Assembly (NCBI GenBank): GCA_023375785.1
Contig: SZWC01001208.1
Location: 49,965-110,003, forward strand
Origin: Penium margaritaceum
Lineage: Eukaryota > Streptophyta > Zygnematophyceae > Desmidiales > Peniaceae
Direction of reading: 5' to 3'
DNA length: 60,039 nucleotides
In this document: positions 42,557 through 53,520 of the stretch, piece by piece
Numbering within the stretch: position 1 is the first letter of the stretch
How the letters are laid out: the number at the start of each line of letters is the position of its first letter
The notes under the pieces: generated by a model
Told to the model about the DNA's origin: nothing
Databases searched by the model: none
The model's input: only the letters and a program-made list of their open reading frames with translations
Program-made: the position numbers and the translations under genes

Positions 42557-43436
42557 CATACAATCCTCACAACTAAGTGTGCGATGAGTCTGACGCCTAC
42601 GCCATACATGAAATACCACAAGTAGTTTTAGTACCAATAGAAATACCAGAGGAGGATATGACGTCTATACTAAACTGTTTCAAGTGCCAAAAAGTGTGTT
42701 AGAACACTCTTAAAGAGCTCTACTTCATCCCTCAACTCCTTCAAACTTCCTCTTTAGTCCTGGGAGCTGGGTGGATTTTTTTGACAGGGTGGGGACTGTC
42801 CACCCCCAAAACCACCAATTTTCCTCCATGCTCAAGGTTCCGTCTTCCTTCATTGAACAAAAAAATGGGGAAGTGCTCCTCCCCAAGACTAAGAAACATT
42901 CATGACCTGAGAGCACAAGAAAAGGAAGGAAAAGTGACACCTTGAGAATGAAAATTTCTGGAGGCCTCCCCAAAGCCGTGGGGCACAAGAGAGACCTCCA
43001 AAGAGACACAAGACACGTCAAGAGGAATCAAGAGGAGGCAAACATGTACCAGAATACAAAAGATAAGACAAGAGGTGTGAGGGAGGAGTGTGTGAGGGTG
43101 AAAAATCTAGATTAAATGTATCCTCCCTCCCCTCCTCCTCACCTTTTGTGTGATAATTGCTTGTATTTCTTCACTTTTGGTTTTCTAGCTTGCGCAATGC
43201 CATGAATAATGGCTTAGGGTGATAGCTCAATTTCTTGTATGACTTTGCTTTTATCTTTGGTGAGGCTACACCACCTCACCACACGCCCTCGGTGGACCCA
43301 AAATCTTGGGGACTGCCACCTTGAGCATGGTCATTAAAGCAACAACAACCGTACCGTCAGAGACAATGGAAATGAGGATTGCGATCATTGCCATCATCGT
43401 GTGGTGAACTCGAGCTGGGTAATCAAGAGGGGCAAG
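42557..43436 (+). other. Gypsy-A leader
   Basis: About 0.9 kb lie between primer site and the first plausible gag ATG. No recognised coding; CT-rich near 43110-43145. Confidence 0.45.
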
Positions 43437-45035
43437 ATGTCCGCCGGATCGCATGAAGCTGCCGTCAGCAAAAAGATCGCCGAAAGTAGAAAAAACACCG
43501 AATACAGTCACGATGAAAGTTCTTGCAAATACGAGCCATACAATACCACAGTGAATGGAGTTTGGTCCAATTGTTGAGAGCTTGCTGAACTGGCTACCAA
43601 GGCGGTGAGGCAGCCAAGGACCAACATCGATGGTGGAGGTGTAAACCACTCGAAGTAGTGGGGAAAGATCCCCCTTTGTACGATGTAGCTGCGATGGGAC
43701 AGACACATGCCCACTCGAGCGTCGTAACTGGTGGCAGCTTCCTTTGGAAAATTTTATTTCTTAAAGGCATGTATGTGAATTGTACCCTTCTACAATGGAT
43801 AAAGGTGTACTAAAAGTGCAAAGCTCTTGAGGCTATCACCGACACCCTAAAGACATCAGAGATTAAATTCACCTTCTCCATCCTACAGGCCCACATCGGG
43901 CACAACATCTCACATCTCAGTCGTAATCGGTATTTGTAGTGTCTGGCTGCTCATGAGATTACCCACCGGCATGACAGCCTTGCCAAGGCGTTGCGAAGTG
44001 TGACCTGGGCGTGGATACAATAGTGATCATGGCATGTCGCAGGTGCTGATACCACCGCCTAGGGCAGTGAGGAATTGCCTACCTCAATGATACTGGGGCA
44101 AGTAATGAACACGTCCTTCCTCCATAGTGTCAAGATCTTCTAGAAGGGTGTGGAACCGACCAAATGGCTTAATCATATGAAGTGCATTATGCATGGCCAC
44201 AAGGCTCTACTGGGTCAGTTGGATGACCTTACCATGAAGCAACTCGAGGACAAGCTCTTGAAGTACGTGATTAAGGAATAGGATACACAACAGCTATAAC
44301 CGGTGTGGTAATCCATGCCGTGGTAGGATTTTTGCGCTATCATGCACAAGAATTGCATCCATCGTGAGGAGATGTAGCATGTCTTCCGTAAGATCAAGGG
44401 CTTTACGAAACTAGCTAGCTCGCTCGAGGCCTACTTGAGCGAATTCCCCGTACTCGTGGAAGAGGCTGAAAGCTTCACTGAAGGCTATGGGACCCAGACC
44501 TTTAAGTACCCAGAGTGCTTGTTACTAGAGTAGTTGCACGATGGTCTTGCCAACGAGACACTGAAGGAAAACATCCCCGCAATGGCGATGGGCCATGCTT
44601 AGACGCGCTGGAAGGCGTTGCATGACTACATGAGTGAAGTTTATTTGACAAACCTAAAGCACTACTTGGATTCACGGCCAAATAGACGTGTACATTAAGA
44701 ATGCAATATGCACATGGAAGTTGTAGTGGCTAGAGGGACAGTCGGGCTGAGGGACGGGGCGAAGGGCAAGCAACCATGATAATGATGAGTTGCAACTGAT
44801 GCGTGAGCATCGGAATACATCCTTCCACAACGAACTCTGCCACAACTGTATGGAGCCTGGCCACTCTAGGACTGAGTACACTGGAGATGTTGGTGGTGGA
44901 CAAGAGGCCGCGATAGTGGCCACAATTACATTACCCCGTGGGGATGGTACCGTAGGAGGTCGCAGACATGCCATGGATAGGGTCGCGGCTGTGGCAATGG
45001 GCCCGGTCGTGGAAACTCACAAGGTCGTGGTGTGA
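43437..45035 (+). pseudogene. Gypsy-A gag
   Basis: A plausible start is the ATG at 43437 ('MSAGSHEAAVSKKIAES'). The middle has 'LTMKQLEDKLLKYVIKE' and similar helical segments with many stops. The frame at 44790-45035 has 'LCHNCMEPGHSRTEY', a zinc knuckle whose last Cys is Tyr. Position relative to protease and RT supports gag. Confidence 0.65.
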
Positions 45036-45521
45036 ATTTTCCCCATCCCTGAGTGATGTTTGTGGGGACCACTCGGGGGTACTAATGGATCATGAGTGTA
45101 GGTTCATGTTTTCAAACTAGGATGTTAAATTATTTGAAATTTTGAGGAGTTCAAATTCCTCTTTTGTTTTTCCCCCTTTTGTTGATCCTTGTTTTGTACT
45201 TGTTGACTCACATTTCCTAATAAGTCTTGTATTTATGGACGAGATACATAATTTAATATACTTAGTAGTAGCAACACCAACTACTGTAGAAGAGTTATGT
45301 GATCTAGTCATTAAATACAACAATATCAAAGTGTTGATCTCAATCACGATTGTGATGCATTTAGCCTATGATTTAACCTAGTCAGCTCTAACGATTGGAA
45401 AGTGCTAGCCGAATTCACATGTGGCAACAAGATGTACACTCAAGCCGATAAATTATTAGAGTTGTGGTGACCATCGTACCAATTCCGAGTTTACCACAAA
45501 CTCAGCTTTCCACCATCAAGC

Positions 45522-45900
45522 GTGTTCACTGGAAAGAGTGGAGGCAACATGACGGTACACTTCAAACGACACCTAGCTGGTACTTCCTTGAACGCAATAT
45601 CGGATAGCGGAAGAGATGCCTCCTTTGTTAGCTTGGGCTTTGCCCGAGAGGTGGGCTACAAGTACGATCCATTGAATGGCACAGTTATCGTCGGTGAAAA
45701 CTATATAGTATCCGTGTTTGGTACCTATCAAATATAGATTTGCATTCAAGGGTACACACATGGTGTCACATTGAAGATATTCAACCTTCTTTAATTTTTT
45801 GACATCGGGGAAGGTGATCCTTGGCTCTTTAGAAACAAGGCTCTAATTTGCTTTGAGTCCAAGCGCCTGATCCTTTGAATGGGACAACATCACTTTACAT
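45522..45900 (+). pseudogene. Gypsy-A protease
   Basis: 'LNAISDSGRDASFVSLGFAR' followed by 'EVGYKYDPLNGTVIVG' fits the retropepsin fold of Gypsy elements (D-[ST]-G, then a hydrophobic stretch and a second strand). A TAG at 45737 ends the frame. Confidence 0.65.
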
Positions 45901-46149
45901 TGATTTTTAACACATAGTTGTCACCGAACCATCTGAAAGTCCATGCTAGCTAGTCTGCGATACTGGTCAAGACACATGATCGACAAGGTTGTTGATACTT
46001 CTTGGCTCAGCTACAAAAAATAGAGAAAAAGATGAAGGAAGACACGCCACAAGAGATCAAATCTCTATTAGAAGAGTTCGTGGAGTTACTCCAAGACCCA
46101 TCCGCTATGTTTCCACCAGAACAACACATGGGCCACACAATTCTGTAGT

Positions 46150-47050
46150 AATTTGAGGAGACTCCTCCGTTGAGACCCATGTATCACTTTAGTCTAGTAG
46201 AAAAATGAGATTCCATGCGCCAAGCCAAAGAGTTACTTGTAAAAGGCTAGATCAAGCCGAGTAGCTCACAAGACAATACGTTGATCCCTTTTTAGAACAA
46301 AAAGGATGGATGTTTATGCATGTGTGTGGACAATCGAGCGCTGACCAAGCAGATGGAGAAAAAATGATTCCCCTTACCACAGATTGAGGGCCTACTTGAT
46401 CAGCTCCAAGGGCCAAAAGTCATTTCTTCCTTGAATTTGTCCCATCAAATTCGCATCACACAAGATGATATGTCTAAAACAACATAAGGAATGCACATGG
46501 GATGTTATTAGTTTTGGGTTTTTTGCTTCTTGCTAACGAACGCCCCGACAACCTTCCAAGGAAAAATGAACCGAATATTCACCAAGTAACCATGTCTTGG
46601 TTAACCTGGATAAAATCTTGGTTTTGTCCAATTCAATGGAAGAGTAAGTAGAATATCTGTGTGAAGTCCTAACTATCCCTTGGAAACAGAAGTTCCATGC
46701 CAAAATGAGTAAGTAGAAGTTTGCATGAGATGAGCTCGTATACCTTGGACATATAGCCAGTAAGAACGGTATCCGTGTAGATCCAGAAAAGGTCCAAGCC
46801 GTTGTAGATTGGCCACGTCAAGAAAACATTGGACAGACAAGGTCTTTCATCCGCCTTGTATACTACTTCTGACATTTTATGCAACGGTATTTGACCTTGG
46901 TAGCTTCACTAACCAGACTCATGTGAAAGGACGTGTATTGGGAATGGGAATCTGACTCCAAAAACAAACATTTGAAAATCAAAGAGTTTCTATCTACAAC
47001 ACTCATCTTAGCTCTTCTGGACCCATTTCAACTGTGGGACGTGCTATGTG
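46150..47050 (+). pseudogene. Gypsy-A reverse transcriptase
   Basis: Readable motifs are 'PPLRPMYHFSLVEK', 'AKELLVKG' then a stop then 'IKPSSS', 'NKKDGCLCMCVDNRALTKQ', 'FPLPQIEGLLDQLQG' and 'LTNAPTTFQGKMNRIFTK', the classic Gypsy RT blocks in order. The catalytic YLDD box is destroyed ('PCLG' then stop). Frame shifts and stops are frequent. Confidence 0.85.
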
Positions 47051-47629
47051 ATGTATTAATAGTAGGACTCATGTAGAGTGGTCGTCTAGTTGTGTATGAG
47101 CGTCATACGCTCATCCTTGCAGATATGTGGTACACGACTGGGGATTAAAAGCTCCTTGTAATGGAACATGCTTTCAAGATGTGGCATTGCTACCTTGGGG
47201 GCACAGAGAGAGGCTTGATGGTCGTGAACGACCACAACCCATCGGTGTTTTTCCAAACGCAACTGACCCTACCAAGATGATAGGCGCATTAGAGCAAACA
47301 CCTGAGCAAATTTACATTTACTTGGGAATACGGGCCAAGACGCAACATCGTGGCCAATCCTCTAAGCTGACAGCCTACGGAAATAATGCAACCACTGAGG
47401 TTTGTGGGTGTTTTATGACCATTGTGATAGTTAAAATGCAAGCAACAGATCCCCCCGCATTCCTACGATGACCATCTAAAGAGATTATCCACCGTAACAG
47501 CTTTGTAAACATGATCCAGATGGGATACTGTGTGGATTTTTAATTTCAAGACTCCTGGGATCTAGACAAGTGTGGATTAGTGGAGGCAATCGGAACCTTC
47601 TGGTATAGAAAACAAGTCATTGTGCTGGA
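47051..47629 (+). pseudogene. Gypsy-A RNase H region
   Basis: Positionally the RNase H and linker region between RT and integrase. A 114-codon frame at 47127-47471 is open, but I see no clear RNase H motif. Confidence 0.4.
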
Positions 47630-48720
47630 CCTGGGAGACCTTTGAGCGGGGATTATCTCCCACTTCCACGACCCGACAGTCGTAGGTCATGTGGGACCTC
47701 AAAAGGCCGGACAACCACTCTTAGACCAATTCTTTTGGGTCTTAATATATGGTCTTGGACCACTATTGGTGGCCAGGATAGAGTGTCGATGTCCAAAGGT
47801 ATTACATCACATGCGAATCGTCGCTTAAAAAAAGCGAGCAATAAAAGCCTGCTGGAATCCTCTAACAACTTTCCATCCCTGGGATTCCAAGGGAGTGTGT
47901 GAGTATGGACTTATTATTGGTCTACTAAGCATGGCCCATGGACACAATGTTGTACTTGTACTTATAGAGATTTTCATGAAGATGACACATTTCATTCCTA
48001 AAACCACTCATGTCAATACAGGGGAGACTGGATGTCTCTTCTTCGAGGGTGTTATGAAGTACCACGGCTTATTGTTGTGACTTTTTTGTGATCGAGAAAT
48101 AGTTATTTTGTATTAAATGTTCGCAAAATATGTCTGAGTACTTCGACAACGAGTCGCAAATATTTATAATGTTTTACCCTCAAACCAGTACATGTGAATT
48201 GTATCTAGAGCAGATGCTCTATATGTATCTGGACCTTACCACGAATGACTACTTACTAGTAGCGACAGATTAGTAGTGAAAAACAGGTTGAACCAGTCCA
48301 CTCAGTTCACTCCGTTTGTGTTGAATAGTGGTCGACATTAAGTATCCTATTCATTGGTAAAGAGTGGGGATATAGAAGGACATGTTCCTTCAACTCAAGC
48401 CTTTGCCGATCACATAGACTCATCTCCATAGGAGACAAATAGTTACCTTCAAGCAGCTCGACAACAAAAAAAGGCATATACTGATAGAACTCGCCGTGAG
48501 GTCTTGTTTGACATAAACGATAAGATGTTGCTTGGTACTAAGAACCTTTTACTTATGTTGGTATGCGAACAAAAACTTCTCCCAAAGTGGATTGGGCCAT
48601 TTTCAATCGTTGCACACATCAAGCTTGTGGCATAGTGAATGTTGCTTGCTAGGGGCACCAAAGCGTTTCCTGGGAGTCCTTGATGCTGATGCCAATATGA
48701 GGTTCTTTACCTAGTACAAC
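47630..48720 (+). pseudogene. Gypsy-A integrase
   Basis: 'ISHFHDPTVVGHVG' around 47655-47700 fits the His-His part of the H2C2 zinc finger. 'GHNVVLVLIEIFMKMTHFIP' near 47940-48000 is the core strand with the family's 'VVVDRFTKMAHFIP', the catalytic Asp replaced by Glu. 'LLPKWIGPFSIVAHI' near 48575-48620 is the C-terminal GPF/Y motif. Confidence 0.8.
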
Positions 48721-48743
48721 ACCAAGAGCATACACTGCAGTCA

Positions 48744-48835
48744 TGGTTTGTTAGGGAACACCTCATTCATTGGGCCGGTTATGGACCTGAACATAACTCA
48801 TGAGAGCCCGAACCTCAGTTCTCCAAGGGGTGGTC
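48744..48835 (+). pseudogene. Gypsy-A chromodomain remnant
   Basis: 'VREHLIHWAGYGPEHNS' then TGA then 'EPEPQFS' matches the chromodomain core (YLVKW-GY---SWEP). The second conserved Trp has become TGA. It lies directly after the integrase, as in chromoviruses, and identifies the lineage. Confidence 0.75.
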
Positions 48836-49120
48836 GATGAGTACAGGAGAAAACTAGCAACTCGCACAGAGAAACGCGTCGCAAGGAGCACCACCTTAAC
48901 ACGACAATAGTGAACAACAATCTTGTTGGACGACATTTATGGACAACACCATAAGAGGTTGTGTCCAACATTGTAATTTTGTGTAGATGCTCTATCACAA
49001 AGGGAGGAGGCCGCTAGCTATGCTCACCGACATGCTCCACCTTAGGTCAAAGTGCCATGCACATATTCATGTTTTGCTAGTGATTGAAGTTTCAGATTCA
49101 AGCAACTTTCTTGTAACTTT

Positions 49121-49888
49121 CTGTTAAAATATTTATGAACCACTATCTGACACTCTTACTTTCAGTCAAACTCACAGGGTTCATAATAAGAGGACAAGAA
49201 TGTAGTGGGAGGGCCAGTTCCTCCCTCCTACCTCGCAATAGCATGGGTGTGGCTAAAAGTCACCCCTTGCTCTTGCGAGGGTTGGCCGGTGGCCAGCCAC
49301 CCACAGGCTACCAGCTAGCCGGCAGGATGGACGACGGTCAGTCAAGTGACCGGCCGGCCACTTGCCAGCAAGCCATTAGTTGCTGATTGAGTTGGTGGCT
49401 TTATTGGTGGCTAAGAGGCCATGGGGGCCTCAAGAGGGAGGCTTATGGCCTTGTTCCCTCACCATCGTCCGTCCTCACTCGTTAGAGTGATCAAGGACAA
49501 GGGATAGACCAAGAGTGAAAGCGAGAACTATGCAAGAAGAATCAAAGAGAAAATTCCACAGAGGCTCGTGGCCTTGTCCATTATGCATCACACACGACGG
49601 CTTTATGTTGACGCATCAAAATTAAAACTCTAGTTTGTTTAGGACAAAAAATGGATTTTGAATCCACAAAGCTCGTGCAAACTCGTAGGTTTGGGGTAAT
49701 AACCTCCTTGTTTTACATCAAGAACTGGGGGCAAGGTAAGAATGGAAATGGGCCTCTAGAGACTTGAAATATTCAAGGATCCTTCCACGGACGTTGATGA
49801 CAATTGTCCCCCGAGTGGTACAGAGGGGAATATTTTGGATACAATTTGGGGACGCTCTTCTATGAACTCTAACAACATCTTTTATGCA
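49121..49888 (+). repeat. 3' LTR of Gypsy-A
   Basis: Colinear with the left LTR. It holds the uninterrupted version of the 472-bp insertion site. Both ends are approximate. Confidence 0.7.
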
Positions 49889-50429
49889 GGCTCTGGAGAA
49901 TGAAAACCGTACACAGTAGAGGAAGTCACAAAAGCTATAGCTTGACACACGATGGAGATATTATTGGACTTGGCTAAAAAGTATATACAATGCAGAGCTA
50001 TGACGTTGGTAATGCACATGGAACTAGGAAATTAATGTGCGATAGATGTGGTTGTAGTGACAAATCCATCAGAATCATTGGCCTCAAGACCTGAGAACTT
50101 TGTAGTCATTCTGGGGGAGTTGACATCTCTTACCAAAGAGTTCAAATGTGGTGTTTTTGATGAAGTAACCCAAGAGGGACTTCTGCAATGCGGCTTTGAT
50201 AATCACGAAGGCTTGAAGGCAAGTAGCAAAGCAATGGTCGAGGAGACCTATTGTATGAGCAACCACAAAGTAACCAATATGAAAAATAGTTGGAACAGTT
50301 GCTTGTTCAAGGCTTGATTATGCTATTTAAATCCCCATGATTATCTATTATACATTTTGTCAAATAGAAGACTTAAAATTTATGAATTTGTATGGAAAGT
50401 TAGCTGTTGAACAATATTACCATTAAGAT
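49889..50429 (+). other. Unassigned 5' part of Gypsy-B
   Basis: About 0.5 kb between Gypsy-A and the first RT motif of Gypsy-B. An 89-codon frame (50048-50317) is open but not recognised. Gag and protease of Gypsy-B are absent, so the element is 5'-truncated. Confidence 0.35.
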
Positions 50430-50940
50430 TCGCCACCGTTATCTACGCCCTGAGGAAGGTTTTGACCAGCTTTGAGGAGCAAAACGGTTCACCAAAACCA
50501 TTCTAGAGGATGATGAGAAGTTGTTACGCATGTCATGGTGTTATGCACATGTTATGGTCACATTTAGTTCATGGCCATGCCAACAAGACGTACAAATTTT
50601 CCTGCAAGAATCATTGCGATCATGGATAATATTCATTGTCTACATCTCAACAATGTTTTCTTCACATATCATGACGACATTTTGATGTACAACCTCACGC
50701 CTGTGGGACACGGTAGACATTTTTAAAACGTCCTTAAAGTTTTATAAAGAGAGAAACTTTATGAAAAACTAAGACTTTGCTTGCTGTACAATGAATTGTT
50801 TGGGCTACATCGTCGGTCGCGGATAGGTAACAATGGACCTAAAGAAAGTGGAGGAGGTTGCTGATAGGCCAATGCCCATCACTGTTTGGGTTTATGCAAT
50901 CAAAACTGTCAGTTTGTACAAGATTGCATGAGAGAATTTG
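50430..50940 (+). pseudogene. Gypsy-B reverse transcriptase
   Basis: 'EEGFDQL' then stop then 'GAKRFTK' corresponds to 'FDQL.GAKYFSKIDL'. 'NNVFFTYHDDILMYNLTPVG' is the catalytic region with both Asp present, followed by 'GHGRHF' and 'NCLGYIVGRG', then 'TMDLKKVEEVADRP'. The order and spacing are those of Gypsy RT. Stops and shifts interrupt it. Confidence 0.85.
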
Positions 50941-51549
50941 TACAACTATCCAATATCACTTTGAAAATCACCAAGTGGAGATAAATAGATGGTGAACATG
51001 AAGCATTCAAATTTTTAAGACATGCTTTGAATTTTTTATTGGCATTACAATTGGCAGAGTCAAGTGTTGACTATGTCGTTGTAGCCAATGTGGCAAATCG
51101 AGATAAACCATGAGCGGTGGTGGACAACAACCGCTCATGTATTTTTCAAGAAAACTATATGTAGCGGATCCAAATTAGGAATTTTAAGGAAAGGAAATAC
51201 ACACTCAAGACGATGGCACCTAGAATATTGATGGTGTAGTTGCCGTCATGATTGTCATGCGTCAAAAAACCTCAAGAGTTTGCTTAATGAGAGCCATGAA
51301 TAGACTCAATGGATTGCGTTACTGGCATCCAAATCTGACTATGAATTTGAGTAGTGACATAGAAAGGTAAATCATGCACATTCTCTTTGCTAGCAACCAG
51401 ATGTAGTTGTCAAGTATATATTACTCATTTAATGAGACCTGTATTTTGCAAGGCTGATTGAAAAGGATTGCAAGGATTTTGCTGGGTACAAAACACAAAT
51501 CTGTTTTGATGAACCATGGTAGAAACAACAATTAACTAACCAGGTCATC

Positions 51550-52230
51550 ATGCGACCTAATGACAATGTACATCACATGATACTATATGAATGCCACAAC
51601 AACAAGCCGGGTGGAAACTTTGGCAAGGAAAAAACACAAACAATTCTCAAGTTACCAATCATGGGACAAGATGCAAACCGACGTCATAAACCACTACAAG
51701 ACGTGTGACATGTGTGGACACTATCAATCAAAATAAAACAAACCATCCGGTTCACTTTTAGCCACTTCCAGTACCCAAAGAACCATGGTATAACGTCTCC
51801 ATGGAATTTGCGATGAGTTTTCTTGTCACACCAAAGGGGTTTAGCGTAATCCTTGTGGTGGCCGATCGGTTCACAAAGATTCTGTAATTTATCCAATAAC
51901 AATAATTGTTACCACCAAGGGAAAATGAATGTTGGTCCTCAATAACATCGTCCAATTGCATGGCATTTGCTAAGTATCACAAACAACAAAGATGAAAGAT
52001 TTGCAATAAGACTTTCGCGAGAGCTGATGACTCGCTATGGAACCTCAATCAAGCTATTGGTGCTTTTCCATCCCAGGATTACAGGCAAACTGAACACAAA
52101 AACGAATGAAAAAAACTACTTCAAATATTGTGTACGCGTGATGGTACTGGTGGTCAAGTTGTCAACTACCGAGCTTGTATACAACTCCACATCCTCCACA
52201 ACAATGGGTACAATACGTTTTCAAGATAAT
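51550..52230 (+). pseudogene. Gypsy-B integrase
   Basis: 'LYECHNNKPGGNFGKEKTQT' fits the zinc-finger region (C in place of one expected residue). 'FAMSFLVTPKGFSVILVVAD' then 'RFTKIL' is the core strand with the catalytic Asp. The frame at 51967-52239 has 'NNKDERFAIRLSRELMTRYG' and 'LFHPRITGKLNTKTNE', the second Asp and the HPQTDGQTERTN motif in mutated form. Confidence 0.85.
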
Positions 52231-52439
52231 TTGTGGTAGATTTCCTACATCCCTGGAACATTTGCATTGTTCAAGTTACATAAAAGCACTTGATATCTAG
52301 GGGTGAAATTTCAAAGGCAACTGGGACACGACTCTTTAGGAACACGTAAAGAACTCAAGGTGTAATGAAGGGAGCGGCCAACAACTTCCAAGTTGGAGAG
52401 TATGGTCTTACTTAACTCGGTGAATTTCAAGTTGCAATG

Positions 52440-52724
52440 ACATGACTGTATAAAGATCACACATGAATGCTTAGGACCATTTGCAAATGCAAATTTATGA
52501 ACATTCTTCATCACAAAGCTCTACCTCCTTGGAAAAATGATTATCCACCCAATGTTTTCCACATAACCAAACTCAGACTTTACCAACATTCAAGCAAGAA
52601 CAGCCTTGGCAAAGCCATACCTCCACTCACACCTATAGAAGAAGAAGAGGGCATGGAGTACAAAGGCAAAGTGAAGGAGGATCTCACTAAGTGGAGAAGC
52701 TACAATACATTGCACAGTAGCTAG
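52440..52724 (+). pseudogene. Gypsy-B integrase C-terminus, possible chromodomain
   Basis: 'ECLGPFANANL' is the GPF/Y motif. 'ALPPWKNDYPPNVFHITKLR' is the typical 'LP....HNVFHVSKLK' ending. The following 'KVKEDLTKWRSYNTLHSS' may be a decayed chromodomain, which is uncertain. Confidence 0.65.
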
Positions 52725-53520
52725 GAAGCCTGCAAAAACTGATGCAACATTGATGATTTGACCATTACTTTAGCTGGCATCAACCTAGGTCTCACATCGC
52801 GCTACGTAGTCACAACTAAATGGGGGAAAGAGTTTTACGTTCATGGTGTACACAAGTGCTTACAGTTTGCGCATGGAAATTTATATCCTTCAATAATTGG
52901 CCCATCGTGCGCTGATCTCTATATTGTATGCCTGTGACTAAGGGAATTTCGAGAAAGGGACAAACACAAGGTGCACTAACCTCCGGAGTTGGCTCTAGAA
53001 GGTTTGAATTGATTTGACCACATTCCATAAGTTTTGATAGAAAAATGAGGGACCACATCCATCTTATGATTCTATTTGGTCAAGTTCTCAATGGAACAAT
53101 AATTTTATGAAGACATGCCTTGCCTTCCTGACACGAAGTTACAAACGTCATTTTGCTAAAGTGTCTAAGACTCAAAGAATGCCTCAAGCCTGCGTTTGCA
53201 TTTGAAAATATGTACTTGCGAGTTCCCATACAACATTCAAGTACACTTAATGTTGATTTCAAATTTCCTCATTTCCTAGTTCATCACATACTCTTTTGCC
53301 CTATAACTTCAACGTGTTCACATTCGTCAAGTTTTGGAGCAAAAGAAAGATTATGGATATTGTCACCTGGGATGTTGCCTATTGCATGTACAACTAGTTG
53401 TCACCACTTGGGCGTGTCTATGCCCGTGCAAAGCCTTGATGGATATCTAGATGGCATCGGGGCACTATTGTGTGTTGGTCTACCACTTGGCACTTGTAGA
53501 ATAGATTTTACAGAGTAGAC
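52725..53520. other. Unassigned sequence downstream of Gypsy-B
   Basis: About 0.8 kb, with one 121-codon frame on the plus strand at 53153-53518 that I do not recognise. It may belong to the missing 3' part or LTR of Gypsy-B. Confidence 0.3.

Larger units (their letters stand above)
41236..49888 (+). mobile_element. Gypsy-A: plus-strand Ty3/Gypsy chromovirus
   Basis: The left LTR (about 41236-42543, including a 472-bp insertion) and the right LTR (about 49121-49888) share GC-rich blocks such as CCGGCCGGCCAC and the CCCC-GAGTG region. A primer site TGGTACCAGAGA (42545-42556), similar to the tRNA-Met type, follows the left LTR. Order inside is gag, protease, RT, RNase H region, integrase, chromodomain. 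LTR outer ends are approximate and no target duplication was identified. Heavily mutated, so old. Confidence 0.82.
50430..52720 (+). mobile_element. Gypsy-B: truncated plus-strand Ty3/Gypsy pol remnant
   Basis: RT and integrase motifs appear in Gypsy order on the plus strand, with no identified LTRs. Motifs differ from Gypsy-A, so it is a different lineage or a distant member. Sequence is AT-richer than Gypsy-A. Confidence 0.7.

Noticed and set aside
43266-43706. 146-codon minus-strand frame with hydrophobic stretches, looking like a membrane protein
   Set aside because: It lies antisense to the start of Gypsy-A gag, where a plausible plus-strand gag start is seen. No family resemblance, so treated as a shadow.
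53153-53518. 121-codon plus-strand frame after Gypsy-B
   Set aside because: Low-complexity-like composition and no family match; left as unassigned.
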